A stretch of 64,000 nt of DNA from Bradyrhizobium sp. SRS-191. Its GTDB lineage: Bacteria; Pseudomonadota; Alphaproteobacteria; Rhizobiales; Xanthobacteraceae. Positions within the stretch are counted from its first letter, which is position 1. Each line of letters starts with the position of its first letter. The stretch spans positions 124,001-188,000 of the forward strand of contig NZ_JANBVS010000014.1 of NCBI RefSeq assembly GCF_024586915.1. The letters are read 5' to 3'. The notes beneath the pieces are model-generated. The model worked only from the letters and a program-made list of their open reading frames with translations, was not told the DNA's origin and did not search any database. The translations under genes and the position numbers were made by a program. Positions 52,105 to 61,737 of the stretch are shown here, piece after piece.

Positions 52105-53013
52105 ATGTCCATGCCGGCTTTGACCAATGACAGAGCGTCCAATGTTGTCCCGACTGCATCAGCGTCCTCCACGGCGTCCGTGGTGACGATGACCCCGAAG
52201 CAGGCGCCTGCCGCCGAGCGCTATGTGAAGATGGCGCGTGAGGTCGCGGTGCGCGTCGTGCCGCCGCTGATCGTGCTGGTGCTGTTCATGCTGGTCTGGG
52301 AGCTGCTGTGCCGCCGCGCCGGCTCGGCGCTGCCGCCGCCGTCGCGCGTGTTCTCTGACACTCGCGAGCTGATCTTCGATCCGTTCTTCGACCATGGCGG
52401 CATCGACAAGGGCCTGTTCTGGCATCTCGAGGCGAGCCTCCGCCGCGTCGCGATCGGCTACGCCATCGCCGCAATCGTCGGCGTCGCGCTGGGCACGCTG
52501 ATCGGCCAGTCGGTGTGGGCGATGCGCGGACTCGATCCGATCTTCCAGGTGCTGCGCACGATTCCGCCGCTCGCCTGGCTGCCGCTGTCGCTCGCCGCGT
52601 TCCGCGACGGCCAGCCTTCGGCGATCTTCGTCATCTTCATCACCTCCGTGTGGCCGATCATCATCAACACCGCGGTCGGCATCCGCAACATCCCGCAGGA
52701 CTATCGCAACGTCGCCGCCGTCGTGCAGCTCAATCCGCTGGAGTTCTTCGCCAAGATCATGATCCCGGCGGCCGCGCCCTACATCTTCACGGGCTTGCGT
52801 ATCGGCATCGGCCTGTCCTGGCTCGCGATCGTCGCGGCGGAGATGCTGATCGGCGGCGTCGGCATCGGCTTCTTCATCTGGGACGCGTGGAATTCCTCGC
52901 ATATCAGCGAGATCATCCTGGCGCTGTTCTATGTCGGCATCATCGGCTTCGTGCTGGACCGGCTGATCGCGGTGGTCGGCAAGATCGTCACCCGCGGCAC
53001 CGCGACGAACTGA
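52105..53013 (+). CDS. Nitrate ABC transporter permease (NrtB-like)
   Basis: The 302-residue membrane protein has about six helices and the EAA loop characteristic of ABC permeases (NPLEFFAKIMIPAAAPYIFTGLRIG). The first ~50 residues are polar. The ATG at 52105 has GGAG about 11 bases upstream. It lies between the binding-protein and ATPase genes of the same transporter and resembles NrtB/SsuC-type permeases. Confidence 0.92.
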   Translation: MSMPALTNDRASNVVPTASASSTASVVTMTPKQAPAAERYVKMAREVAVRVVPPLIVLVLFMLVWELLCRRAGSALPPPSRVFSDTRELIFDPFFDHGGIDKGLFWHLEASLRRVAIGYAIAAIVGVALGTLIGQSVWAMRGLDPIFQVLRTIPPLAWLPLSLAAFRDGQPSAIFVIFITSVWPIIINTAVGIRNIPQDYRNVAAVVQLNPLEFFAKIMIPAAAPYIFTGLRIGIGLSWLAIVAAEMLIGGVGIGFFIWDAWNSSHISEIILALFYVGIIGFVLDRLIAVVGKIVTRGTATN

Positions 53014-53026
53014 GAGGGATCGGATC

Positions 53027-53818
53027 ATGGCCTATCTGAAGCTCGACCACGTCGACAAGGTTTTCACCCGCGGCGCCGCGACCACCGAGGTGCTGAAGGA
53101 CATCAATCTGACGATCGAGAAGGGCGAGTACGTCTCGATCATCGGCCACTCCGGCTGCGGCAAGTCGACGATGCTCAACATCGTCGCGGGCCTCACCACC
53201 GCGACCACCGGCGGCGTGCTGCTGGAGGAGCGCGAGGTGAATTCCCCGGGCCCCGACCGCGCCGTCGTGTTCCAGAACCACAGCCTGCTGCCCTGGCTGA
53301 CCGTTTATGAGAACGTCCGCCTCGGCGTCGACAAGGTGTTCGCGAGGACCAAAACCCGCGCCGAGCGCGATGCCTGGACCATGCACAATCTCAACCTCGT
53401 GCAGATGGCCCATGCCAAGGACAAGCGTCCGAACGAGATCTCCGGCGGCATGAAGCAGCGCGTCGGCATTGCGCGTGCGCTGGCCATGGAGCCGAAGGTG
53501 CTGCTGCTCGACGAGCCGTTCGGCGCGCTCGACGCGCTGACGCGCGCGCATCTGCAGGACTCGGTGATGGCGCTGCATCAGAAGCTCGGCAACACCATCC
53601 TGATGATCACCCATGATGTCGACGAGGCCGTGCTGCTGTCCGACCGCATCGTGATGATGACCAACGGTCCGAGCGCGCATATCGGCGAGGTGCTGGAGGT
53701 GGCGCTGCCGCGGCCGCGCAAGCGGCTCGATCTCGCGACCAACCCGACCTACGTGAAGTGCCGCCAGCGCGTGCTCGAATTCCTCTACGAGCGGCATCGT
53801 TTCGTCGAAGCTGCGTGA
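53027..53818 (+). CDS. Nitrate ABC transporter ATPase (NrtD-like)
   Basis: The 263-residue ATPase has Walker A GHSGCGKST (residues 40-48), the signature ISGGMKQRVGIARAL and Walker B VLLLDEPFGALD. It follows the permease by 13 bases. It lacks the extra NrtA-like domain of NrtC, so the transporter is likely to work with two copies of this subunit. Confidence 0.93.
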   Translation: MAYLKLDHVDKVFTRGAATTEVLKDINLTIEKGEYVSIIGHSGCGKSTMLNIVAGLTTATTGGVLLEEREVNSPGPDRAVVFQNHSLLPWLTVYENVRLGVDKVFARTKTRAERDAWTMHNLNLVQMAHAKDKRPNEISGGMKQRVGIARALAMEPKVLLLDEPFGALDALTRAHLQDSVMALHQKLGNTILMITHDVDEAVLLSDRIVMMTNGPSAHIGEVLEVALPRPRKRLDLATNPTYVKCRQRVLEFLYERHRFVEAA

Positions 53819-53898
53819 TGATCGAAGGCGGAGGGCGGATCGAACCGCTTTCCGCCTCCGGCGACCAACGGGTTCTCGTTTCATCAAAAGGGTTTCCC

Positions 53899-54324
53899 AT
53901 GACGCCGTCCCAGATCGCTTTGGTTCAAGACAGTTTTGCCAAGGTCGCGCCGATCTCCGATCAGGCCGCGACGATCTTCTACGACCGCCTATTCGAGGTG
54001 GCGCCGCAGGTGCGCGCGATGTTTCCCGACGATCTCACCGGGCAGCGCAAGAAGCTGATGGCCACGCTGGCGGTCGTCGTGAACGGCTTGTCGAACTTGC
54101 CTGCGATCCTGCCGGCGGCGAGCGCGCTGGCGAAGCGCCATGTGGACTACGGTGCAAAGCCCGAGCACTACCCGGTGGTCGGCGCCGCGCTGCTTTGGAC
54201 GCTCGAGAAGGGGCTCGGCTCCGCCTGGACAGCCGAGGTCGCTGATGCCTGGACCTCGGCTTACGGCACGTTGTCGGGCTTCATGATTTCGGAAGCCTAT
54301 GGCAAGGCGCAGGCGGCGGAGTAG
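53899..54324 (+). CDS. Single-domain haemoglobin (Bjgb-like)
   Basis: The 141-residue globin resembles the haem domain of flavohaemoglobins. The proximal haem ligand is His81 (LAKRHVDYG) and the B10 tyrosine is Tyr28 (IFYDRLF). It has no reductase domain. A single-domain haemoglobin sits in the nitrate assimilation cluster of Bradyrhizobium and helps detoxify nitric oxide formed during nitrate reduction; the neighbouring FAD protein may reduce it. Ribosome site AAAAGGG precedes the ATG. Confidence 0.9.
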   Translation: MTPSQIALVQDSFAKVAPISDQAATIFYDRLFEVAPQVRAMFPDDLTGQRKKLMATLAVVVNGLSNLPAILPAASALAKRHVDYGAKPEHYPVVGAALLWTLEKGLGSAWTAEVADAWTSAYGTLSGFMISEAYGKAQAAE

Positions 54325-54329
54325 GTCAA

Positions 54330-55544
54330 TTGAGTGAGCCGCTCGTCATCGTCGGTAACGGCATGGCCGCCGCGAAGCTGGTCGAGGAGCTGTCGCAAAC
54401 GGCGCTCGGCCGGTATGCGATCGCCGTGATCGGCGAGGAGCCACGGCTCGCCTACAACCGCGTGCTGCTGTCGTCGGTGCTGGCCGGCGAGGCGGCGTCG
54501 CACGAGATCGAGCTCAAGCCTGCCGAATGGTGGCGTGCGCGCGGTGTCACGCTGAAATATGGCGCGCGCGTCACCGGCATCGATGTTGGCCGCCGCGAGC
54601 TAACAATCGAGAACGACGAGAACGTGGCGTTCTCGCGCCTGGTGCTCGCCACCGGCTCGCTGCCGCTGCGGCTGCCGGTGCCCGGCAGCGATCTGCCGGG
54701 CGTTCACACGTTTCGCGACAGCCGCGATACCGACGTCTTGCTGAGCCTGGCTGCGAAGAAATCGCGCGTCGTCGTGGTCGGCGGCGGGCTGCTCGGCCTG
54801 GAAGCTGCCTATGGTCTGGCGCGCGCCGGCGCCCAGGTGACGCTGCTGCATCTGATGGACCGCCTGATGGAGCGGCAGCTCGATGTCACAGCGGCCGCGC
54901 TGCTGAAAGTACTGGTCGAGCGCAAGGGTATCGAAGTCTTGCTGCAGGCGAGCACGGCGGCGATCCATGGCGAGGCCCTTGTCGAAAGCGTCGAGCTCGC
55001 CGATGGGCGGCGCATCGCAGCCGACGCGGTGATCTTCGCTGCCGGAATCAAGCCCAACATCGTGCTCGCCAGGGAGGCGGGGCTTGCCGTCAATCGCGGC
55101 ATCGCCGTCGACGACGTCATGCAGACCTCGGCGCCCGGGATCTTCGCGCTCGGCGAATGCGCCGAGCATCGCGGGACCTGCTACGGCCTGGTGGAGCCCG
55201 CCTATGAGCAGGCGCGGGTGCTGGCGCGGCATCTCGCCGGCCGCAAGGCGGCCTATTCCGGCAGTGTCGTGTCGACCAATCTCAAGGTATCCGGCGTTGC
55301 CGTGTTCTCGGCCGGCGACTTCATCGGCGCCGAGGGCAGCGAGGCGATCGTGCTCAACGATGTCAGGCGCGGCATCTACAAGAAGCTGGTCATCGCCGAC
55401 GGGCGGCTGACCGGTGCCGTGCTGATCGGCGACACGCAGGACGCGCTCTGGTATCGCGACTTGATCCGCAGCCGTGAACCAATTGCGTCGATCCGGACCG
55501 AGATGATGTTCGGCCGCGTGGGGACGCGGCCGAAGGCTGCGTGA
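54330..55544 (+). CDS. FAD-dependent NAD(P)H reductase of nitrate assimilation
   Basis: The 404-residue flavoprotein has two Rossmann motifs: VIVGNGMAAAK at the N terminus for FAD and VVVVGGGLLGLEAAYGLARAG for NAD(P)H. It resembles the N-terminal reductase part of NADH nitrite reductase, but lacks its sirohaem and iron-sulfur domains, so it probably supplies electrons to the nitrate reductase (and perhaps the haemoglobin). It begins at TTG, because the next ATG would remove part of the FAD site. It ends 17 bases before the reductase ATG. Confidence 0.88.
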   Translation: MSEPLVIVGNGMAAAKLVEELSQTALGRYAIAVIGEEPRLAYNRVLLSSVLAGEAASHEIELKPAEWWRARGVTLKYGARVTGIDVGRRELTIENDENVAFSRLVLATGSLPLRLPVPGSDLPGVHTFRDSRDTDVLLSLAAKKSRVVVVGGGLLGLEAAYGLARAGAQVTLLHLMDRLMERQLDVTAAALLKVLVERKGIEVLLQASTAAIHGEALVESVELADGRRIAADAVIFAAGIKPNIVLAREAGLAVNRGIAVDDVMQTSAPGIFALGECAEHRGTCYGLVEPAYEQARVLARHLAGRKAAYSGSVVSTNLKVSGVAVFSAGDFIGAEGSEAIVLNDVRRGIYKKLVIADGRLTGAVLIGDTQDALWYRDLIRSREPIASIRTEMMFGRVGTRPKAA

Positions 55545-55561
55545 AGGGGGCTCGCACGACG

Positions 55562-58255
55562 ATGACCACTGTCGATCCGAAGCTGCGCACCGTGCGTACC
55601 GCCTGTCCTTATTGCGGCGTCGGCTGCGGCGTGCTCGCGACGCCCGATGGCAGCGGCGGCGCGGCCATCTCCGGCGATCCCGCGCATCCCGCCAATCTCG
55701 GCCGTCTCTGCTCGAAGGGCTCGGCGCTCGGCGAGACGCTGGGCCTCGAGAGCCGGCTGCTCTACCCGATGGTCCGCTGCAAGCACGGCATGGAGCGGGT
55801 CGCCTGGAGCGATGCGCTCGATCACGTTGCGAACAGGCTGAAGCACATCGTCGCCCGCGACGGCGAGGACGCGGTGGCGTTCTATCTCTCGGGCCAGATG
55901 CTGACCGAGGACTACTACGTCGCCAACAAGCTGATGAAGGGCTTTCTCGGCTCGGCCAATGTCGACACCAATTCGCGGCTGTGCATGGCGTCCTCGGTCG
56001 CCGGCCATCGCCGCGCCTTCGGCGCCGACACCGTGCCCGGCACCTATGAGGACCTCGACCAGGCCGATCTCCTGGTGTTCGTCGGCAGCAATGCCGCCTG
56101 GTGCCACCCCGTGCTCTACCAGCGCATGCTGGCGAACAAGCAGAATCGCGGCGCCAAATTCGTCGTCATCGATCCCCGCCGCACCGATACGTCGAGCGAG
56201 GCGGATCTCTTCCTCGGCCTCAAGCCCGGCACGGATTCCGCGCTGTTCTCCGGCCTCCTGGTGCATCTCGCCGACAGCGGCGCGCTCGATCGCGACTACA
56301 TCGCCGATCACACGGCTGGTTTCGACGAGACGCTGGCGCGCGCCCGCAATCTCGCCGGCAGTGCCGGCGCCACTGCGCTCGCCACGGGCCTGTCGGAGGC
56401 CGATGTCGCGGCGTTCTTCAAGCTGTTCAGCGAGACTCCGAAGGTCGTCACCTTGTATTCCCAGGGGGTTAACCAGTCGGCGCAGGGCACCGACAAGGTC
56501 AACGCCATCATCAACTGCCATCTTGCCGCGGCACGGATCGGCAAGCCCGGCATGGGGCCGTTCTCGCTGACCGGCCAGCCCAATGCGATGGGCGGCCGCG
56601 AGGTCGGCGGTCTCGCCAACCAGCTCGCCGCCCATATGGGCTTCACGCCGCCGGACATCGATCGTGTCAGACGCTTCTGGAAGGCCTCCGACATCGCCAC
56701 CCATGAGGGCCTGAAGGCGGTCGCGATGTTCGAGGCGATCGCGCGCGGCCAGATCAAGGCGCTGTGGGTGATCGGCACCAATCCGGCGGTATCGCTGCCA
56801 GACGCCGATCTCGTACGCGCTGCGCTCAAGAAGCTCGAGCTGTTCGTCGTCTCGGAAAACGTCCGCTCCAACGACACCGTCGATGTCGGCGCGCATGTGC
56901 TGCTGCCGGCGCAGGCGTGGGGCGAGAAGTCGGGCACCGTCACCAACTCCGAGCGCCGCATCTCACGCCAGCGCGCGTTCATGGCTCCGGCGGGCGAGGC
57001 CAAGCCCGACTGGTGGATCCTGAGCGAGGTCGGCAAGCGGCTCGGCCACGCCGCCGCCTTCAACTACACCTCAGCCGCGGACGTGTTCCGCGAGCATGCC
57101 GCGCTGTCGGCGTTCGAGAACGACGGCAGCCGCGACTTCGACATCGGTGGTCTCGCGACGCTGTCGGACGAGGAATACGACACGATGGCGCCGGTGCAGT
57201 GGCCGGTGCGCGCGGGCAAGCCGCCGTCGCCGCGCTTCTTCGCCGACGGCGCGTTCTACACCAACGATCGCAAGGCGCGCTTCGTCGCGCCGGAGGTGCC
57301 GGCGCTGCGCGGCGAGACGACGGCGGCGCGTCCGCTGCGTCTCAACACCGGGCGCATCCGCGACCAGTGGCATACGATGACGCGCACCGGCCTCAGCCCG
57401 CGCCTCGGCGCACACCTTCCGGAGCCGTTCGTCGAGGTGCATCCGGACGACGCGCTGCGCTACGGCCTGATGCATGACGGTTTTGCCAAGGTCACGACCG
57501 AGCACGGTCAGTGCATTCTCAAGGTCGTGGTCAGCGAGCGCCAGCAGCGCGGCATGCTGTTCGCGCCGATCCATTGGAACGCGACCAATTCCTCGCATGG
57601 CCGCGTCGGCGCGCTTGTCGCCTCGCATACCGATCCGTTCTCCGGCCAGCCCGAGGCCAAGGCGACGCCGGCCGCGATCAGCCCCTATGAATACGTGTTC
57701 CGCGGCTTCATCCTGTCGCGCACCGAGCTGACGCTGCCGCCGAACTTGTGGTGGGCGCGGGCGACAGTGCCCGGTGGCTTCGGCTATCTGTTCGCGGACA
57801 ATGGCGACCTGATGCGCTGGCCTGGCTGGTTCAAGGCGCGCGCCACCGACGATGTCGCCGACTACATGGATGTCGGCGGCGGGGTCTATCGCGCCGCGTG
57901 CTTCGACCGCGACCGCATCGCCACCTCGGTGTTCGTCGGCCCCGGCCACGACGCCGGCGATTGGAACGTCGTGAAGACGATGTTCGCCGCCGATCGCCTC
58001 GACGATGAGCAGCGCCGCATGCTGCTGTCGGGACGCGCGCCGGATGGCGCCAGTGGCGGCCCGATCGTCTGCGCCTGCTTCGGCGTCGGCCGCGACACCA
58101 TCTGCGACGCGATCGCGTCAGGCGCGCGCACACCCGCCGCGATCGGCGCGCAGCTCAAGGCCGGCACCAATTGCGGCTCCTGCATCCCCGAGATGAAGCG
58201 GCTGATCGCGCAGACGCCGGCGCAGGCGGACGTGTCGGTGAAGGTGGCGAGCTAG
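55562..58255 (+). CDS. Assimilatory nitrate reductase, molybdenum catalytic subunit
   Basis: The 897-residue cytoplasmic molybdopterin enzyme reduces nitrate to nitrite. The N-terminal 4Fe-4S site is C15-x2-C18-x3-C22-x27-C50 (ACPYCGVGCGV). Molybdopterin regions include LGLKPGTDSALF, VTLYSQGVNQSAQGTDKVNAI and GTVTNSERRISRQR. A C-terminal BFD-like domain with CACFGVGRD and NCGSCIPEMKRL adds a 2Fe-2S cluster that would accept electrons from the preceding flavoprotein. The ATG at 55562 was chosen; an upstream GTG at 55541 overlaps the previous gene's end. The enzyme is of the NasA/NasC type. Confidence 0.94.
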   Translation: MTTVDPKLRTVRTACPYCGVGCGVLATPDGSGGAAISGDPAHPANLGRLCSKGSALGETLGLESRLLYPMVRCKHGMERVAWSDALDHVANRLKHIVARDGEDAVAFYLSGQMLTEDYYVANKLMKGFLGSANVDTNSRLCMASSVAGHRRAFGADTVPGTYEDLDQADLLVFVGSNAAWCHPVLYQRMLANKQNRGAKFVVIDPRRTDTSSEADLFLGLKPGTDSALFSGLLVHLADSGALDRDYIADHTAGFDETLARARNLAGSAGATALATGLSEADVAAFFKLFSETPKVVTLYSQGVNQSAQGTDKVNAIINCHLAAARIGKPGMGPFSLTGQPNAMGGREVGGLANQLAAHMGFTPPDIDRVRRFWKASDIATHEGLKAVAMFEAIARGQIKALWVIGTNPAVSLPDADLVRAALKKLELFVVSENVRSNDTVDVGAHVLLPAQAWGEKSGTVTNSERRISRQRAFMAPAGEAKPDWWILSEVGKRLGHAAAFNYTSAADVFREHAALSAFENDGSRDFDIGGLATLSDEEYDTMAPVQWPVRAGKPPSPRFFADGAFYTNDRKARFVAPEVPALRGETTAARPLRLNTGRIRDQWHTMTRTGLSPRLGAHLPEPFVEVHPDDALRYGLMHDGFAKVTTEHGQCILKVVVSERQQRGMLFAPIHWNATNSSHGRVGALVASHTDPFSGQPEAKATPAAISPYEYVFRGFILSRTELTLPPNLWWARATVPGGFGYLFADNGDLMRWPGWFKARATDDVADYMDVGGGVYRAACFDRDRIATSVFVGPGHDAGDWNVVKTMFAADRLDDEQRRMLLSGRAPDGASGGPIVCACFGVGRDTICDAIASGARTPAAIGAQLKAGTNCGSCIPEMKRLIAQTPAQADVSVKVAS

Positions 58256-58266
58256 CCAAGCCCATC

Positions 58267-58385
58267 GTCATTCCGGGGCGAGGCCGTAAGGCCTCGAACC
58301 CGGAATCTCGAGATGGTGGAGACGAGCCGGTGCAAACCAAGCTCGAGATTCCGGGCTCGACGCCGGCGCGTCGCCCCGGAATGAC
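58267..58385. repeat. Well-preserved palindromic element
   Basis: This 119-base element has perfect 15-base terminal inverted repeats (GTCATTCCGGGGCGA and TCGCCCCGGAATGAC) and an inner pair CCCGGAATCTCGAG/CTCGAGATTCCGGG, plus a small AGGCC-GTAA-GGCCT stem. It can fold into a large cruciform. It lies between nitrate reductase and the aldo/keto reductase gene and is the best-preserved copy in the window. Confidence 0.85.
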
Positions 58386-58439
58386 GTTCCTGGCGAGCCC
58401 CAATCGACGCCGCCCGCTGTGTCCTCTATGCTTCCTTCC

Positions 58440-59279
58440 ATGAAGCACAAGACATTCGGAACCGGCGGCGCGGGCGTGTCCGTCATCGGGCAGGGCACCT
58501 GGTATCTCGACCACGCCGATCGCAAGCGCGCCATCACGACGTTGCAGCGCGGACTCGATCGCGGCATGACGCATATCGACACCGCCGAGATGTATGGCGA
58601 GGCGGAGCTCGTGATCGCCGAAGCCATCGCCGGCCGCCGCGACGAGGTGTTCCTGGTCTCCAAGGTGCTGCCGAGCAACGCCTCGCGCAAGGGCACCATC
58701 AGCGCCTGCGAACGCTCGCTGAAGCGGCTGAAGACCGACCGGCTCGACTGCTATCTCTTGCATTGGCCGGGCTCCTATCCGCTGGAGGACACCGTCGCCG
58801 CGTTCGAGGAGCTCAAGGCCGCCGGCAAGATCGCGTCCTGGGGCGTCAGCAATTTCGACGTCGACGATCTCGACGAACTGCTGGACGTGGCCGGTGAGGG
58901 CAGGATTGCCTGCAACCAGGTCCTCTATCACCTGCAGGAACGTGCCATCGAGCATGCCGTCATCCCGTGGTGCGGCCAGCACGGTGTCGCGGTGGTGGCC
59001 TATTCCCCGTTCGGGCACGACGACTTCCCCGACCCGCACAGTCCCAGCGGCGACGTGCTGCAGCGGATCGCGCAGCAGCACAAGGCGACGCCGCGCCAGA
59101 TCGCGCTCGCGTTCCTGACCCGCGCCTCCTCGCTGCTCGCGATCCCCAAGGCGTCGCGCCCGGAACATGCCGAGGAGAACGCCTTAGCCGGCGACATCGA
59201 GCTCACCGCCGCCGAGATCGCCGCGATCGATCGCGCCTTTCCGCGCGGGCCGAAGCCGCGGGGCTTGCCGATGCTGTAA
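58440..59279 (+). CDS. Aldo/keto reductase
   Basis: The 279-residue NADPH enzyme has the usual catalytic set: Asp and Tyr in DTAEMYG, Lys in SKVLPSNAS and His in LLHWPG. The cofactor region near AIPKASRPEHAEENALAG is typical. It reduces aldehydes or ketones; the substrate is not known. I chose the ATG giving MKHKTFGTGG; two in-frame starts lie 12 and 21 bases upstream, and none has a clear ribosome site. Confidence 0.88.
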   Translation: MKHKTFGTGGAGVSVIGQGTWYLDHADRKRAITTLQRGLDRGMTHIDTAEMYGEAELVIAEAIAGRRDEVFLVSKVLPSNASRKGTISACERSLKRLKTDRLDCYLLHWPGSYPLEDTVAAFEELKAAGKIASWGVSNFDVDDLDELLDVAGEGRIACNQVLYHLQERAIEHAVIPWCGQHGVAVVAYSPFGHDDFPDPHSPSGDVLQRIAQQHKATPRQIALAFLTRASSLLAIPKASRPEHAEENALAGDIELTAAEIAAIDRAFPRGPKPRGLPML

Positions 59280-59429
59280 TGCAGCATCACGGAGTATTAC
59301 GGAGTTTTGCTAACGCGACGCGATGAGCGCATAGATGCTGCCCGCTTTCAACGGGTTGTCCCGGCCGCGTGATTGGCGTTTTGTCGCCTCTCACCGAATC
59401 GTGCCGCCTCTCAACATCCGAGTTCGACC

Positions 59430-60428
59430 GTGACCCCGCCCCCGAGTGCGGCAGCCGCCGCGCGACTCGACGACGTGCCGACACAAGTACAGCCGAAGCC
59501 GACCACCGCGCGCAAGCGCGCTCCGGCGCGGGCCGACCGGCCGTTCCGCGGCATCGCGCTGATCCTGCTGTCGACCGTGTTCCTCGGCACCTCGGACGTC
59601 ACGGCGAAATATCTCTCCAAGACGTTGCCCTCGATCGAGATCACCTGGATCCGCTTCGTCGTGTTCGCGCTGATCATGATGCCGGCGATGATCCCGGGCT
59701 CGCCGCTGTTTGCGATGCGCACCGAACGGGTCAAGTTCCATCTGCTGCGCGGCGTCGCGCTGCTCGGCTCCTCCATCATGTTCATCTCCGGCCTGCGCTA
59801 TCTGCCGATCGCCGAGGCCTCGGCCACCGGCTTCGTCGCGCCGCTGTTCGTGACCGCGCTGTCGATCGTCTTCCTCAGCGAGAAGGTCGGCCTGCGCCGC
59901 TGGATCGCGACCGCGGTCGGCCTGTTCGGCGTGCTGGTCATTCTGCGCCCCGGCACCGGCGCCTTCCATCTCGCCGCGCTGTTCCCGATTGCGTCCGCCT
60001 TCGCGTGGGCCTGCACTCTGATCATGACGCGCATGATGAGCGGCCGCGAGCACGCCATCACCATCATGACCTATTCGTCGATCGCCGGCGTCTGCCTGCT
60101 CTCGGCCATGGTGCCGTTCGTCTGGACAACGCCGTCCTGGCAGGACATCGGCTTCGGCGTGCTGGTCGGCGTCGCCTCGACCATGGGGCAGTGGATCGTC
60201 GTGCTCGCCTTCCGATACGCCGATGCCTCGGTGCTGGCGCCGTTCTCCTACACCCAGCTGCTCTGGGTCAGCATCCTCGGCTTCCTGGTGTTCGGCGAAC
60301 TGCCGGATGTCTGGACCATCGTCGGCGCCGCCTTCATCGTTTCCAGCGGCCTCTACACCGCCCACCGCGAGCGCGTCCGCCGCTCGCAACTGCTGCAGGT
60401 CGCCGGCGAAAGCTCGCCGAATCCGTGA
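59430..60428 (+). CDS. EamA/DMT-family transporter
   Basis: The 332-residue protein has a polar N-terminal tail of about 40 residues followed by ten hydrophobic helices in two repeated halves, as in drug/metabolite transporters of the EamA type. It opens with FRGIALILLSTVFLGTSDVTAKYLS. The start is uncertain: GTG at 59430 or TTG at 59373, neither with a strong ribosome site. The substrate is unknown. Confidence 0.83.
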   Translation: MTPPPSAAAAARLDDVPTQVQPKPTTARKRAPARADRPFRGIALILLSTVFLGTSDVTAKYLSKTLPSIEITWIRFVVFALIMMPAMIPGSPLFAMRTERVKFHLLRGVALLGSSIMFISGLRYLPIAEASATGFVAPLFVTALSIVFLSEKVGLRRWIATAVGLFGVLVILRPGTGAFHLAALFPIASAFAWACTLIMTRMMSGREHAITIMTYSSIAGVCLLSAMVPFVWTTPSWQDIGFGVLVGVASTMGQWIVVLAFRYADASVLAPFSYTQLLWVSILGFLVFGELPDVWTIVGAAFIVSSGLYTAHRERVRRSQLLQVAGESSPNP

Positions 60429-60544
60429 GCGGCGTTCCGTCGCTCGGCTCCGCCGCAGAATGAGACTGTGCGCGGCTTGGAGCCGGCGCGCGCTGGTGCT
60501 AGGTGTGCCCCCGAGCAATAACAACAACAGGGGAGCACGCCGCC

Positions 60545-61717
60545 ATGATCACGTTGACGCCCGAGACCGTCCTGCCTGACGACGGCGCCAGCGGAACGCT
60601 GGTCGGCCGTATCTGGCGCCCCGATGTCGACGGTCCGGCCGTGGTCGCTGTGCGCGAAGACGGCGTGTTCGATGTGACCTCGGCTTTCCCCACCGTCACG
60701 GCGCTGTGCGAGCACGATGATCCGGCCGCCGCCTTGCGTGCCATGAAAGGCGAGCGCATCGGCGATCTCGCCGCCATCCTCGCCAATACGCCGCCCGATC
60801 GCCGCAATCCCGCAAAACCCTGGCTGCTCGCGCCCGTCGATCTGCAGGTCCTCAAAGCCGCCGGCGTCACCTTCGCGATCTCGATGCTGGAGCGCGTCAT
60901 CGAGGAGCGCGCGCGCGGCAACCCGGCCTCGGCGGACGCGATCCGACAGGAGGTGGTGCGGCTGGTCGGCGACGATTTTTCCAAGCTCAAGCCGGGCTCG
61001 GAGCAGGCGATGCACCTCAAGCAGGTGCTGATCGAGCAGAACGCCTGGAGCCAGTATCTCGAGGTCGGCATCGGTCCCGATGCCGAGGTCTTCACCAAGG
61101 CGCCGACCCTGTCGTCGGTCGGCACCGGCATGGATGCCGGGCTGCATCCGAAGTCGACCTGGAACAATCCGGAGCCGGAGGTCGTGCTGGTGGTGTCCAG
61201 CCGCGGCGCCATCGTCGGCGCGACGCTCGGCAACGACGTCAATCTGCGCGACTTCGAGGGCCGCTCGGCGCTGCTGCTGTCGAAGGCCAAGGACAACAAC
61301 GCGTCCTGCGCCATCGGCCCGCTGCTGCGCCTGTTCGACAAGAGCTTTGGGCTCGACGACGTCAGGAAGATGGACGTCGCCTTGACCGTGACCGGCAGCG
61401 ACGGCTTCGAGCTCGATGGGCATTCGTCGATCTCGAAGATCAGCCGCGACCCGACCGATCTCGTCGCCCAGACCATCGGTGCCGTGCATCAATATCCCGA
61501 CGGCTTCGCGCTGTTCCTCGGCACGATGTTCGCCCCCGTGAAGGACCGCGACGCGCCGGGGCAGGGTTTTACGCACAAGCGCGACGACATCGTCACCATC
61601 TCCGCCCCGCAACTCGGCCGCCTCGTCAACCGCATGCGCAACAGCGACGAATGCGAACCGTGGACGTTCGGTGTGGGCGCGCTGATGCGCAGCCTGGCGA
61701 GGCGGAAGCTGATCTGA
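60545..61717 (+). CDS. Fumarylacetoacetate hydrolase family protein
   Basis: The 390-residue protein has a C-terminal FAH domain (about residues 150-390) with metal and active-site motifs such as NPEPEVVLVVSSRG, IVGATLGNDVNLRDFEGR and GFTHKRDDIVTIS. Members cleave or decarboxylate beta-diketo acids in aromatic or sugar-acid breakdown; this one resembles the sugar-acid dehydratase/hydrolase branch (for example 2-keto-3-deoxy acids) more than true fumarylacetoacetase. The ATG has AGGGGAG upstream. No catabolic partner is adjacent. Confidence 0.85.
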   Translation: MITLTPETVLPDDGASGTLVGRIWRPDVDGPAVVAVREDGVFDVTSAFPTVTALCEHDDPAAALRAMKGERIGDLAAILANTPPDRRNPAKPWLLAPVDLQVLKAAGVTFAISMLERVIEERARGNPASADAIRQEVVRLVGDDFSKLKPGSEQAMHLKQVLIEQNAWSQYLEVGIGPDAEVFTKAPTLSSVGTGMDAGLHPKSTWNNPEPEVVLVVSSRGAIVGATLGNDVNLRDFEGRSALLLSKAKDNNASCAIGPLLRLFDKSFGLDDVRKMDVALTVTGSDGFELDGHSSISKISRDPTDLVAQTIGAVHQYPDGFALFLGTMFAPVKDRDAPGQGFTHKRDDIVTISAPQLGRLVNRMRNSDECEPWTFGVGALMRSLARRKLI

Positions 61718-61737
61718 GGGATGTTTCTTGGTACTCC

